Shown here piece after piece: positions 24,696-33,779 of a stretch of DNA of 53,558 nucleotides; position 1 is the first letter of the stretch; every line of letters begins with the position of its first letter. The DNA lies in assembly GCA_004298435.1 (NCBI GenBank), contig SCSF01000081.1, positions 1-53,558 of the forward strand, read 5' to 3'. This DNA comes from Beijerinckiaceae bacterium (GTDB taxonomy: Bacteria; Pseudomonadota; Alphaproteobacteria; Rhizobiales; Beijerinckiaceae). Made by a program: the position numbers and the translations under genes. Under the pieces are notes generated by a model. The model ran no database searches, was not told the origin of the DNA, and saw nothing but the letters and a program-made list of their open reading frames with translations.

Positions 24696-27152
24696 ATGAA
24701 ATTCTTCAAGGGTCATTTCTTCCGGTTGTTCTTGCTCGTCGCTTTGCTGATGCCCGTCGTGATGACGGCGCAGGCCTTCGCCCAGTCGATTGTGGTGGAA
24801 GGCAATAATCGCGTCGACAGCGAGACTGTGCGTTCCTATTTCTCGGGAACCGATCCAGCCGCAATCAACCAGGGCATCAAGAGCCTTTACGACACAGGTC
24901 TGTTTTCCGACGTGCGGGTGACGCGCGCGCATGGCGAAATCATCGTCCATGTGGCTGAAAACAATGTGATCAATCGCGTCTTCTTCGAAGGCAACAGCAA
25001 GGTCAAGACCGACGAGCTGGAGAAGCAGATCATATCGAAATCGCGCGGTCCCTATAATCCTGCGACCGTGCAGGCGGATCTCCAGCGCATCAGGGACGTC
25101 TATCGCCGCTCCGGCCATGCCGCCGCCACCGTCACCGACCGGATCGTCAAGCTTTCCAATGGCCGCGTCGACGTGGTTTTCCACATTGATGAAGGCAAGA
25201 AGACTGGCATCAAATCGATCATCTTCATCGGCAATCACGCGTTCTCGAGCTCGAAGCTCCGCGACCTGATGAAGACGACGACGATGGACTGGCTGTCCTT
25301 CTTCAAGACGTCCGATGTCTATGATCCCGACCGGATCGCCTCGGACCTCGAGCTGATCAGGCGCTTTTATCTCAAGCACGGCTATGCGGATTTCCGTGTG
25401 ACCGGATCCGATGCACATTACGATCCCAAGCAGGGCGGCTACATCATCACGATCACGGTCGAAGAGGGCGTGCAATACAAGGTGGCGGCCGTCGATATCG
25501 AATCGCATATTCCGGCGATCAATGCGGCTTCGCTGCGGCCCTACCTTCGTTTCTCTGCGGGACAGATCTATAACGGCGACCTCGTTCAGAAGACCACCGA
25601 GGCCCTGACCAAACAGGTTATGAAGCGCGGCTATGTGTTCTCCCAGGTTCACCCGAGAGGCGACCGCGACGCCGCGACGCGGACCGTGAAGGTCGTCTTC
25701 GTTATCGACCAGGGGCCGCGCGTCTATATCGAGCGTATCGACATCCACGGCAACACGCGGACGCGCGATTACGTTATCCGCCGCGAGTTCGATATTGCCG
25801 AGGGCGACGCCTATAACAAGGTGCTGATCGACCGCGCCGAACGGCGGCTGAACAATCTCGGCTTCTTCAAGAAGGTCACGATCACCACCCGTCAGGGTTC
25901 GGCGCCGGATCGCGTCATCATCGATGTGAATGTGCAGGATCAGCCGACGGGTTCGTTCTCGGTTTCGGCTGGCTATTCAACGCTCGACGGCATCATCGGC
26001 GAAGTTGCGGTTCAGGAAACCAATTTCATGGGCCGTGGCCAGTTCGTTCGCCTTGCGGTGAGCGGCGGCCAGTATTCGCGCGGCGTCACCTTCTCCTTCA
26101 CCGAGCCTTATTTCCTCGGTCATCGCATGGCGGCGGGCTTCGACCTCTATGCCAAGGATTCGACGGTTTCGCCGTACACCTTCTACAGCAACTTCATGGT
26201 GGGCGGCGCGCTTCGTCTCGGCTTGCCGATCACGGAAGAGATCACCTTCCAGCCGCGCTACACCATCTATTCGTCCTATATTTCGATCCCGAACAACAGC
26301 AGCTATCCCTACAACGACTGTTCCAACCCCATCTGGGGCACGACGCCGGGTTACACCAGCGGAGGAGGAGCTCCAAACTACTGGTGGAACTGCATGTCCA
26401 ACGGTGAGGCATCGCTTGCCCTGAAGCAGGCAGAGGGCACCACCGTCACCTCGATGCCGGGCTTCACCCTGTCCTATAACTCGCTGGACAATAACAAGAA
26501 CCCGACAAGCGGCATTCGCGCCGAGTGGCGTGAGGACTTCGCCGGCGCGGGCGGCGACGAGCACTACATCCGCTCGACGGCTGACTTCCGCTACTATCAT
26601 TCGGTGTGGGAGCCCTGGGACATCGTCGGCCTTGTGCATTTGCAAGGCGGCTATCTGAAAGCCCTTGGCAGCAACCCGCTCCGCATCGTCGACAACTTCA
26701 TGCTTGGACCGACGCTGGTGCGCGGCTTCGCCCCGGCAGGCCTCGGCCCGCGTGACGTCTCGCCAGGCATCAACGCCTATGGCAACCCGCTCGGCGGCAC
26801 CAAGTACTGGGGTGCTTCGCTCGAGGCGCAGTTCCCGATCTGGGGCGTGCCGAAGGAGATTGGCCTGAGAGGCGCTGTTTTCGCTGATGCCGGCGCGCTC
26901 TGGGGCTATACCGGGCAGACAAACTTCGCGAATGGCGGTGCGTGTCAGTTCTTTGGGGCCAGCAATGGCTACAGACAGGGCAACTGCGTGCAAGTCGGCG
27001 CGGATACGCCGGATATACGGACTTCGGTCGGCGCCTCGCTCATCTGGGCTTCGCCGCTCGGTCCGATCCGCTTCGATTTCGCCAAGGCGATCACGAAGGC
27101 CCAGTCCGACCAGACGCAGTTCTTCAGCTTCACGGGCGGCACGACGTTCTAA
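24696..27152 (+). CDS. bamA: Outer-membrane protein assembly factor BamA
   Basis: Core of the BAM complex that folds beta-barrels into the outer membrane. The 818-residue protein has a signal peptide (residues 1-29, ending AFAQS), five POTRA domains starting at IVVEGNNRVDSETVRSYF, and a C-terminal 16-strand barrel ending FFSFTGGTTF with the terminal Phe. The barrel contains the conserved VRGF motif and two loops that each carry a pair of cysteines (NDCSNP...WWNCMSN; GGACQFFG...QGNCVQV). A terminator follows the stop within a few bases. The lipid A genes lie downstream. Confidence 0.96.
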   Translation: MKFFKGHFFRLFLLVALLMPVVMTAQAFAQSIVVEGNNRVDSETVRSYFSGTDPAAINQGIKSLYDTGLFSDVRVTRAHGEIIVHVAENNVINRVFFEGNSKVKTDELEKQIISKSRGPYNPATVQADLQRIRDVYRRSGHAAATVTDRIVKLSNGRVDVVFHIDEGKKTGIKSIIFIGNHAFSSSKLRDLMKTTTMDWLSFFKTSDVYDPDRIASDLELIRRFYLKHGYADFRVTGSDAHYDPKQGGYIITITVEEGVQYKVAAVDIESHIPAINAASLRPYLRFSAGQIYNGDLVQKTTEALTKQVMKRGYVFSQVHPRGDRDAATRTVKVVFVIDQGPRVYIERIDIHGNTRTRDYVIRREFDIAEGDAYNKVLIDRAERRLNNLGFFKKVTITTRQGSAPDRVIIDVNVQDQPTGSFSVSAGYSTLDGIIGEVAVQETNFMGRGQFVRLAVSGGQYSRGVTFSFTEPYFLGHRMAAGFDLYAKDSTVSPYTFYSNFMVGGALRLGLPITEEITFQPRYTIYSSYISIPNNSSYPYNDCSNPIWGTTPGYTSGGGAPNYWWNCMSNGEASLALKQAEGTTVTSMPGFTLSYNSLDNNKNPTSGIRAEWREDFAGAGGDEHYIRSTADFRYYHSVWEPWDIVGLVHLQGGYLKALGSNPLRIVDNFMLGPTLVRGFAPAGLGPRDVSPGINAYGNPLGGTKYWGASLEAQFPIWGVPKEIGLRGAVFADAGALWGYTGQTNFANGGACQFFGASNGYRQGNCVQVGADTPDIRTSVGASLIWASPLGPIRFDFAKAITKAQSDQTQFFSFTGGTTF

Positions 27153-27156
27153 TGCT

Positions 27157-27194
27157 CAAAAAAGCCTCTCATCCAAAAGGTGAGGGGCTTTTTG
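27157..27194 (+). terminator. Terminator after bamA
   Basis: AAAAAAGCCTCTCA and TGAGGGGCTTTTT form a stem with one internal mismatch around a TCCAAAAGG loop, flanked by an A-run and a T-run. It ends the bamA transcript 5 bp after the stop codon. Confidence 0.8.
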
Positions 27195-27237
27195 CTAAGG
27201 GATAGCCGGGACGATCCCTCGCCTTGAGGGGCTTCTT

Positions 27238-27299
27238 GCGAACCGCAGGTTTGCGGTCCGGATCGCGGGCCTCCCGCCCGCAATATGCCAGTGTGGCAT
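27238..27299. repeat. Dispersed triple-hairpin element, copy 2, with an added fourth stem
   Basis: GCGAACC-GCA-GGTTTGC (27238-27254), GCGGTCCGGATCGC (27253-27266) and GCGGGC-CTCCC-GCCCGC (27265-27281) repeat the layout of copy 1; an additional ATGCCA-GTG-TGGCAT hairpin follows at 27285-27299. The element separates bamA from lpxD. Confidence 0.75.
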
Positions 27300-27398
27300 G
27301 ACAGCGGTTGCGCGGCGCGGCGCGATCTGTCACCTGTGCTGCGGCTCCGATGATCTCGCATCGGCCATCATCCGCATCCGGTCTTCAAGATCACATTG

Positions 27399-28454
27399 AT
27401 GAGCGATCCAGTCTTTTTCCGTCCCGCCCTGAGCCCGAGTCTGGCGGAGATTCTCGACTGGACGGGCGCGAAGGCTGATCCAGCCGATCCCGCCGCGGTC
27501 ATTTCCAGAGTCGCGCCGCTCGATGAGGCCGGTCCTGGTGATCTGGCCTTCTTCGACAATCCGAAATATCTCGACGCGCTGATCGCCACCAGGGCTTCCG
27601 CCTGCCTCATAGCAGAGCGGTTTGCCAACAGGGTCCCGCCGGAAACTCTCGCTCTGGTAACACCGCAGCCCTACCGCGCTTTTGCAACGGTTCTCGCACG
27701 GATGTACCCGGACGCCATAAAGCCCGGTTCCTATTTTGGCTCGACGGGAACAGGCGCGGGCGCTTTCGTGCATCCTCAGGCGCGGCTCGAAGCCGATGTG
27801 ACGATCGATCCCGGCGCGGTGATCGGACCAGGCGCGGAAATTGGCTCAGGCACGACGATTGGCCCTAATGCGGTAATCGGCGCCGAAGTGCGGATCGGCC
27901 GCGGCTGCTTCATTGGGGCGGGCGTCAAGATCGCCCATGCGCTGATCGGCAACCACGTTCTCATCCATGCCGGGGCCGCGATCGGCCAGGACGGTTTCGG
28001 CTTCGCCGTCGGGCGGCGCGGCCACATGAAGATGCCTCAGGTCGGCCGTGTGATCATTCAGGACGATGTCGAAATCGGCGCCAACACGACGGTCGATCGC
28101 GGCATGATGGGCGATACGGTGATCGGTGAGGGCACCAAGATCGACAATCTCGTCCAGATCGCGCACAACGTGCGGATCGGGCGGCATTGCCTCATCGTCG
28201 CGCAGACGGGCATTTCCGGCTCGACGGAACTTTGCGATTTCGTCAGCGTCGGCGGACAGGCGGGTTTTGCAGGCCACCTGCATGTCGGAGCCGGAGCGCA
28301 GATTGCGGGACAATCCGGCGTCATCGCGGATGTGCCTGAGAAGGCGCGGCTCGGCGGCACGCCAGCGCGCGCTTTTCGCGATTGGCTTCGCGCGCATGTC
28401 GTGCTTGACCGGCTGGCCAAAGGGCCACCGAATAAAAAGGGAAAAGATCGCTGA
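27399..28454 (+). CDS. lpxD: UDP-3-O-(3-hydroxyacyl)glucosamine N-acyltransferase
   Basis: Third step of lipid A synthesis: N-acylation of UDP-3-O-acyl-GlcN. The 351-residue protein has an N-terminal uridine-binding domain (to about 105) and a left-handed beta-helix of hexapeptide repeats ([20 protein letters not shown] and onward). The catalytic His lies in the [14 protein letters not shown] region. Its stop overlaps the fabZ start by one base (TGATG), so lpxD-fabZ-lpxA are translationally coupled. No strong ribosome-binding site is visible before the ATG. Confidence 0.95.
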   Translation: MSDPVFFRPALSPSLAEILDWTGAKADPADPAAVISRVAPLDEAGPGDLAFFDNPKYLDALIATRASACLIAERFANRVPPETLALVTPQPYRAFATVLARMYPDAIKPGSYFGSTGTGAGAFVHPQARLEADVTIDPGAVIGPGAEIGSGTTIGPNAVIGAEVRIGRGCFIGAGVKIAHALIGNHVLIHAGAAIGQDGFGFAVGRRGHMKMPQVGRVIIQDDVEIGANTTVDRGMMGDTVIGEGTKIDNLVQIAHNVRIGRHCLIVAQTGISGSTELCDFVSVGGQAGFAGHLHVGAGAQIAGQSGVIADVPEKARLGGTPARAFRDWLRAHVVLDRLAKGPPNKKGKDR

Positions 28455-28951
28455 TGGACGATGCTGCTACGTCAAACACGCTTGAAACCTACGACATCCT
28501 GCGTCTTCTGCGCGCGCTGCCGCATCGCTATCCGTTTCTGCTGGTCGATCGCATCATTGAAGCGAAGGGCGACGAGTCCTGCATCGGCATCAAGAATGTC
28601 AGCATGAACGAGCCACAGTTTCAGGGACATTTCCCGGAACGGCCCGTGATGCCCGGCGTGCTCCTCATCGAAGGCATGGCGCAGACGGCCGGCGCTCTCT
28701 GCATTCATGCGCAAGCGCGCGGTTCAGCATCTGAGGACATCAAGCCGCCGCTCGTCTATTTTATGACCATCGACAAGGCAAAATTTCGCAAGCCGGTCGT
28801 ACCCGGCGACCGTGTGGAATTCCACATGACGAAACTCAGCCAGCGCAAGACGATGTGGTGGTATTCAGGCCGCGCGCTTGTTGATGGTGTGCTCGTTTGC
28901 GAGGCCGAAATCTCGGCAATGCTGGTGCAGGAAACGACGAAGCGCGGATGA
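28454..28951 (+). CDS. fabZ: 3-hydroxyacyl-ACP dehydratase FabZ
   Basis: Hot-dog-fold dehydratase acting on (3R)-hydroxyacyl-ACP in fatty acid elongation; it competes with LpxA/LpxD for the same substrate, which explains its place between them. The 165-residue protein shows [13 protein letters not shown], the catalytic His in [13 protein letters not shown] and the Glu in [10 protein letters not shown]. It overlaps lpxD by 1 bp and lpxA by 4 bp (ATGA). Confidence 0.96.
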   Translation: MDDAATSNTLETYDILRLLRALPHRYPFLLVDRIIEAKGDESCIGIKNVSMNEPQFQGHFPERPVMPGVLLIEGMAQTAGALCIHAQARGSASEDIKPPLVYFMTIDKAKFRKPVVPGDRVEFHMTKLSQRKTMWWYSGRALVDGVLVCEAEISAMLVQETTKRG

Positions 28952-29781
28952 CGACATCGGAAGGCGGCGCGCCGGAAACCTTCGTTCACCCATCGGCGGT
29001 CGTCGAACCCGGCGCGCATCTCGGCAGCGGGGTCAGGGTAGGGCCTTTCTGCCACGTCGGGTCTTCTGTCGAATTGGGTCCGGGCGTCGAGCTTCTGTCG
29101 CATGTCGCAGTTGCAGGCCGCACGCAGATCGGCCCGCGCACGCGCCTTTTTCCCTTCGCCTCGATCGGTCATGCGCCGCAGGATCTCAAATATCGCGGTG
29201 AACCGTCGTCGCTCACGATCGGCGCGGATTGCATCATCCGCGAGGGCGTGACCATCAATCCCGGCACGCAGGCTGGCGGCATGGTCACGCGCATCGGCGA
29301 CCGCTGCGCCTTTCTCGCCAATGCGCATATCGGCCACGATTGCCGGATCGGCAATGATGTCGTTTTGTCGAACAATGTGATGATCGCCGGGCATGTCACG
29401 ATCGGCGACTGGGCGGCTCTCGGCGGCGGCGCGGCTGTCATTCAGTTCACGCGCATCGGCGCGCATGCCTTTCTGGGCGGGGTGAGCGGCCTCGATCACG
29501 ATCTCATTCCCTTTGGTCTTGCCGTCGGCAATCGCGCACGTCTCGCCGGGCTCAATCTCGTCGGCCTGAAGCGCCGGGGTTTTTCGCGCGAGGCGATCAA
29601 TGAACTGCGGCGCGCCTATCGGCTTTTGTTCGCGCCGGAAGGGACCTTGCAGGAAAGACTTGCTGATGTGACGAAGGCCTTCGCCGGCAACGCCCAGGTG
29701 AAAGCGATCCTCGATTTTCTCAACGAGTCCGGTGATCGCTCGATCTGCATGCCGGAGCAGGGCAAGGGTGAGGAGAGGTGA
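28948..29781 (+). CDS. lpxA: UDP-N-acetylglucosamine O-acyltransferase
   Basis: First enzyme of lipid A synthesis, 277 residues, cytoplasmic trimer with a hexapeptide beta-helix. The catalytic His is in [11 protein letters not shown] and the C-terminal helical region begins at [24 protein letters not shown]. The ATG at 28948 overlaps the fabZ stop (ATGA). The protein normally ends near ICMP; here it runs on with EQGKGEER, and these last codons lie inside a 40-bp direct repeat that recurs at 30600. The tail may therefore be a scar of a rearrangement that also removed lpxI. Confidence 0.95.
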   Translation: MTTSEGGAPETFVHPSAVVEPGAHLGSGVRVGPFCHVGSSVELGPGVELLSHVAVAGRTQIGPRTRLFPFASIGHAPQDLKYRGEPSSLTIGADCIIREGVTINPGTQAGGMVTRIGDRCAFLANAHIGHDCRIGNDVVLSNNVMIAGHVTIGDWAALGGGAAVIQFTRIGAHAFLGGVSGLDHDLIPFGLAVGNRARLAGLNLVGLKRRGFSREAINELRRAYRLLFAPEGTLQERLADVTKAFAGNAQVKAILDFLNESGDRSICMPEQGKGEER

Positions 29782-29782
29782 G
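29743..29782. repeat. 40-bp direct repeat, left copy
   Basis: Perfect match to 30600-30639, beginning ATCTGCATGCCGG and ending GAGAGGTGAG. It includes the last 12 codons and the stop of lpxA. The copies bracket an 817-bp AT-rich insert with one methyltransferase gene; the repeat unit is 857 bp. Confidence 0.9.
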
Positions 29783-29962
29783 GAGACCCCCGATTAGCAG
29801 CGGAGCGGCGAAAATGCGTGTGATTTGACATCGAGGTTGGCGACGGCAGGTAGCTACGAAAAAAAGCGCAGCGAGGACAAACTAAACAAATAACCTCTGT
29901 ACATCTTACCCCAAATTATACATAAAATTCTAGATAATAAAAAAAACCTAGGGGGGGAAGTC

Positions 29963-30499
29963 ATGGCACACATATTTTCGTCTGATTGGTTTGAAGCAAA
30001 TCGCTGGCAGTTCGAACAACAAACAGCGCACTTGAGCCCAAATGGCGAACATCAGTTTCTTGAGATCGGGAGCTACGAGGGACGATCAGCGTGTTGGTTA
30101 TTAGATCGGTTTCCGCTGGCACACATAACCTGTGTTGACATTCACGAGCAGCCGACCTTTTGGCACAATATAGGAGAATCGAACGGTGCAGGCCGGGTGT
30201 CTCTTCATCTCGGCCAGTCGCGAGACGTGCTACGGCAGCTTGAGCGCGATGTCTTCGACTTCGTTTACATTGATGGCTGCCATCACACGGTGCCTGTGCT
30301 TGAAGATGCCGTGCTCGCATTTCGCTTGGCGAAAGTCGGCGCGCTAATCGGCTTTGACGATTACCTATGGAATGACCCCGCATATAACAGCGAAGGGACA
30401 CCTAAAGACGCCATAGACGCATTTCTGCGCGTCTACGGATACAAGGTGTCTGTTCGCGCCAAGAACTATCAAGTGTGGCTCACAAAGTCCGCTGATTAG
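29963..30499 (+). CDS. Class I SAM-dependent methyltransferase (Methyltransf_24-like) in an inserted islet
   Basis: 178-residue cytoplasmic methyltransferase. Motif I is LEIGSYEGRSACWLL, the post-I acidic residue lies in TCVDIHE, and FVYIDGCHHTVPVLEDAVLA followed by GFDDYLWND fits the Methyltransf_24 group, often linked to sugar or polyketide O-methylation. The acceptor is unknown. A G-rich ribosome-binding site (AGGGGGGGAAG) precedes the ATG. Base and codon use are visibly more AT-rich than the flanking genes, and the upstream 130 bp is strongly AT-rich. It is bracketed by a perfect 40-bp direct repeat, so it was very likely acquired horizontally. Confidence 0.75.
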   Translation: MAHIFSSDWFEANRWQFEQQTAHLSPNGEHQFLEIGSYEGRSACWLLDRFPLAHITCVDIHEQPTFWHNIGESNGAGRVSLHLGQSRDVLRQLERDVFDFVYIDGCHHTVPVLEDAVLAFRLAKVGALIGFDDYLWNDPAYNSEGTPKDAIDAFLRVYGYKVSVRAKNYQVWLTKSAD

Positions 30500-30533
30500 G
30501 AGCGATGCTACGCTTCTTTAAAACCCGGCAATC

Positions 30534-30565
30534 ACACGCGAACAGCTAATGTGCTGTTCGCGTGT
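30534..30565 (+). terminator. Hairpin after the islet methyltransferase
   Basis: A perfect 13-bp stem ACACGCGAACAGC / GCTGTTCGCGTGT encloses a 6-nt loop, 34 bp past the stop codon. Only two T follow directly, so termination is likely but not classical. Confidence 0.6.
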
Positions 30566-30599
30566 TTCATTGCGTCCTCCGTTCCGTGCGGCGCGAGGA

Positions 30600-30639
30600 A
30601 TCTGCATGCCGGAGCAGGGCAAGGGTGAGGAGAGGTGAG
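30600..30639. repeat. 40-bp direct repeat, right copy
   Basis: Identical over 40 bp to 29743-29782, the end of lpxA. It carries no open gene here and lies 142 bp before the end of the convergent BTLCP gene. The intervening stretch has one further stem, CCCCGGC (30660-30666) with GCCGGGG (30681-30687). Confidence 0.9.
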
Positions 30640-30781
30640 AGATAGGGCTCCTACCTCTTCCCCGGCCGACTGAAAGGAGAGCCGGGGTCCAGACCTCGAT
30701 GAAGCGCTTGCGATCTCTGGTTCCCGGATGCCCTTGCGCTGTGCTCCAGGGCTCTGGGAAAGGGGCGCGAAGCGTTTCGGT

Positions 30782-31405
30782 TCACCGCAGCGAAACGTTG
30801 GCGTTGGGGTCCACGATCGCAACCCAGATGTTCGGGTTCTCCTGCGACTGGCGCTTGTAGAAATGATAGCCGGTCGTGTTCCAGGACCGGATATCCTGCC
30901 GCATATTGTCGAGAATGAAGTCGCCGGCATTGGTCTTGACGGTCAGGATCGTATGGCCTTCACCATTCTGGTCGCGCACGATGGTCATCAGCAGCGCCTG
31001 CCGTGGGAAGCCCGCGTCCATCAGGAGCTTGCGCTTCCACAGCGCATAGATTTTGCAATCGCCCTTGCCGTCCTTCGGATAATCCCAATGGTCGAGCATG
31101 GTGCCCCAATGATCGTAGTTCGACACGGGGATGATGGTGCGGTTTACATAGCGGTTGATCTTGTTGAGCGTCCGCCATGTTTTGGCGGTCAGGTCGATCT
31201 CGACGGCGGGGAGGACAGGCTGATTGCATTCCTGCGGCTCGCGATGACAGAAATCGACCCAGCCGTAGGGGATCGAGGTCGGCCCGGTGGTTGTCTCATA
31301 GCTTGGATGTTCGCTGACGGTGCCGGCGCGTCCGGTCGTGACGAAAAAGGCCGCCGCCAGAAAAGACGAGGCAAGAAGCATCGGAAAAAAGGCCGTCGCG
31401 CGCAT
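30782..31405 (-). CDS. Periplasmic transglutaminase-like cysteine peptidase (BTLCP, C93)
   Basis: 207-residue exported protein. The signal peptide (RATAFFPMLLASSFLAAAFF, cleaved near GRAG) precedes a papain-like core with the triad Cys117 (GDCKIYAL), His151 (GEGHTILTV) and Asp166 (ILDNM), as in the bacterial transglutaminase-like cysteine proteinase family. Homologues such as LapG cleave surface adhesins, usually with a LapD partner; none is seen here. AGGGA before the ATG at 31405 fixes the start; a longer frame to 31579 overlaps the lpxB leader. It is divergent from lpxB. Confidence 0.85.
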   Translation of the reverse strand: MRATAFFPMLLASSFLAAAFFVTTGRAGTVSEHPSYETTTGPTSIPYGWVDFCHREPQECNQPVLPAVEIDLTAKTWRTLNKINRYVNRTIIPVSNYDHWGTMLDHWDYPKDGKGDCKIYALWKRKLLMDAGFPRQALLMTIVRDQNGEGHTILTVKTNAGDFILDNMRQDIRSWNTTGYHFYKRQSQENPNIWVAIVDPNANVSLR

Positions 31406-31562
31406 CGCAGGTCCCTGTGTCACAGGATGCGGCGCTGGCCTCACCCTTTCGCAGGCGACTTTGGCCGAGGTCTTTTGGTGAGTTCGGAAGCGAAAGACTA
31501 AAGTTTTATGCAATGCCGGTAATTTCGCTTCGCGCGGCGGTTGCGGTAAATGACGGGTGAAG

Positions 31563-32714
31563 ATGCGGATTTTTCTCATTGCCGGAGAGGCTTCGGGGGA
31601 TCAGCTCGGCGGCGGCCTCATGCGGGCTCTGCGGCGCGCGCGCCCGGAGGTCGCGTTTGGCGGGGTCGGCGGTCCGGCCATGACGGCGGCTGGCCTCACA
31701 AGCCTTTTCCCGCTCGACGAGCTTGCGGTGATGGGCTTCGTGCCGGTGCTGCGGCGTCTGCCGCAGCTTCTCAGGCGCATCGACGAAACGGCGGCCGCCG
31801 TGACGGCGGCCAGGCCGGACGCGCTCGTTATCATCGACAGCCCCGATTTCACCCATCGCGTCGCGCGGCGGGTGCGCCGCAGGCTGCCGCAACTGCCGAT
31901 CATCGACTATGTGAGCCCGACTGTGTGGGCATGGCGCTCCGGCCGGGCTCGCAGGATGCGGTCTTACATCGATCATGTTCTGGCGCTTCTGCCCTTCGAG
32001 CCGGAGGCCTATCGCCGGTTGGGCGGCCCGCCTTGCAGCTATGTCGGCCATCCGCTGGTCGAACACATCGCCGATCTGACGCCTGCGGACGAGGATTTGC
32101 ACCGCCGCGACCGGCGGCCGCCGATTCTTCTTGTCCTGCCGGGGTCGCGGCAAAGCGAACTCGACCGGCTCATGCCGGTTTTCGCGCGGACATTACCGCT
32201 GCTCGCAGAGCAGGCGGGCGCGTTCGAGGCTGTTCTTCCAGCCGTTCCGCATCTGAAAGACAGGATCAGAGCCACAATCGCCGATTGGCCGATCAAGCCC
32301 TCTGTCATCAGCAGCGACGCGGCGAAATGCGCGAGCTTCCGGCAGGCGCGCGCCGCGCTCGCCGCCTCAGGGACAGTAACGCTCGAACTGGCCCTGGCAG
32401 GGGTGCCGATGGCGGTCGCCTATAAGGTTGGGCCGGTCGAGAGCCTGCTGCGCTTCGTCATAGAGGCGCCGTCAATCGTGCTGCCCAATCTGATCCTCGG
32501 CGAAAACATCGTACCTGAATTTTTGCAGGAGGCCTGCACGCCGACCGCGCTGGCCACAGCGCTTGCCAGGCTTTTGCGGGAAGGTCCTGAACGCGAGCGC
32601 CAGAGCCGTGGCTTTGAGGAGGTCGCACAACGCCTCGGCGAAGGAAAGGGCGAAGCGCCCAGCGCCCGAGCCGCCGACATAATCCTCGAAATGATCACGA
32701 AAAAGCAAAGATAG
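31563..32714 (+). CDS. lpxB: Lipid-A-disaccharide synthase
   Basis: GT19 glycosyltransferase that joins UDP-2,3-diacylglucosamine and lipid X. The 383-residue protein shows IAGEASGDQLGG at the N-terminus, YVSPTVWAWRSGRARRM, LPGSRQSELDRLMPVF, and ASGTVTLELALAGVPMAVAYK. An alternative GTG lies two codons upstream; the ATG at 31563 is preferred. In Rhizobiales it normally follows lpxI directly in the lpxD-fabZ-lpxA-lpxI-lpxB operon; here it is separated from lpxA by 1.8 kb with no lpxI, so it likely has its own promoter. Confidence 0.95.
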   Translation: MRIFLIAGEASGDQLGGGLMRALRRARPEVAFGGVGGPAMTAAGLTSLFPLDELAVMGFVPVLRRLPQLLRRIDETAAAVTAARPDALVIIDSPDFTHRVARRVRRRLPQLPIIDYVSPTVWAWRSGRARRMRSYIDHVLALLPFEPEAYRRLGGPPCSYVGHPLVEHIADLTPADEDLHRRDRRPPILLVLPGSRQSELDRLMPVFARTLPLLAEQAGAFEAVLPAVPHLKDRIRATIADWPIKPSVISSDAAKCASFRQARAALAASGTVTLELALAGVPMAVAYKVGPVESLLRFVIEAPSIVLPNLILGENIVPEFLQEACTPTALATALARLLREGPERERQSRGFEEVAQRLGEGKGEAPSARAADIILEMITKKQR

Positions 32715-32886
32715 CTTGATATTCCATTGTCTTGGCGATGACCTCTCGTGCGCTACCTGATGTGTTGGAAAACGTTTCAGGTTTTATTATCGACAAAATT
32801 CATAGACTAACTTATAACGCTGCCCGTAGCGTTTTTGCGAAGCGGAACCACGTCGCTCGAAAACGCTCTATGCCGGGGGTCGCGGA

Positions 32887-33678
32887 ATGGCAGTCGATTG
32901 GCACGGGTTCAATTATCTCTTGTCCCTTTCCGGCTTTATCGTTGGGATGCTCGTCGGCTTTACCGGAGTTGGCGGCGGGTCGCTGATGACGCCGCTGCTC
33001 GTTCTGTTCTTCGGTTTCCCGCCGTCCGTCGCCGTCGGAACCGATCTTCTTTATGCCTCCGTCACCAAGGCCGGCGGCACGCTCGTTCATTGCTGCAATG
33101 GGTCAGTTGACTGGCGGCTTGTCGGCCGCCTTGCGACGGGGAGCCTGCCCGCGACGCTCCTGAGCCTCAGCACGCTCGATTACCTTGGATTGCGCAGCCA
33201 TGGGACGGCGAGCCTCATCACCACCCTTCTCGGGGTCGCGCTGATCCTGACGGCGGGTTCTCTGCTGTTCCGCCGTTATTTGCAGGCCCGCCTCGCGAGG
33301 ACCGGCGAAGGCCTGTCCGACAAGTCCGTGGGCTGGATCACGGTGGCGCTCGGTGCGGTTCTCGGGTTTCTGGTTTCGATCTCTTCGGTGGGCGCCGGCG
33401 CAATCGGCGCAACCGTTTTGATCCTGCTCTATCCCAAGATGCCGATGGCGCGCATCGTCGGATCGGACATCGCCCATGCGGTGCCCCTGACCCTGATCGC
33501 AGGCCTCGGCCACTGGTTCCTCGGCTCGATTGATTGGACGCTGCTCTTCTCGCTGCTTTTAGGGTCCTTGCCCGGCATCGCGATCGGCAGCCAGCTTGCC
33601 GCCTATGTCCCGGAGCGCGTGCTCAGAACAATTCTGGCGAGCACGCTCGCCGTCGTCGGGTTGCGCCTCGCGATCTGA
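32887..33678 (+). CDS. TSUP (TauE/SafE) family membrane permease
   Basis: 263-residue inner-membrane protein with about eight helices arranged as two related halves. The repeated glycine signatures VGFTGVGGGSLMTP and LVSISSVGAGAIGATVL mark the TauE/SafE superfamily, which exports or imports sulfite, sulfoacetate and other small sulfur or organic anions. The substrate is not predictable from sequence. A G-rich site (CGGGGGTCGCGGA) is immediately before the ATG. The 172 bp upstream shows only a mildly AT-rich promoter-like stretch. Confidence 0.85.
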   Translation: MAVDWHGFNYLLSLSGFIVGMLVGFTGVGGGSLMTPLLVLFFGFPPSVAVGTDLLYASVTKAGGTLVHCCNGSVDWRLVGRLATGSLPATLLSLSTLDYLGLRSHGTASLITTLLGVALILTAGSLLFRRYLQARLARTGEGLSDKSVGWITVALGAVLGFLVSISSVGAGAIGATVLILLYPKMPMARIVGSDIAHAVPLTLIAGLGHWFLGSIDWTLLFSLLLGSLPGIAIGSQLAAYVPERVLRTILASTLAVVGLRLAI

Positions 33679-33779
33679 CGCGCTTTCCAACCGGGATCGT
33701 TCTAACTATCTCTTTGGCTGCATGACGTTTCAATCAGCGTTGTGCGCGTCCTCCAGTCATTCATGGGAGCGGTGAGCTT

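Noticed and set aside
29743-30639. Insertion sequence explanation of the islet
   Set aside because: No transposase frame or terminal inverted repeats; 40 bp is too long for an ordinary target-site duplication.
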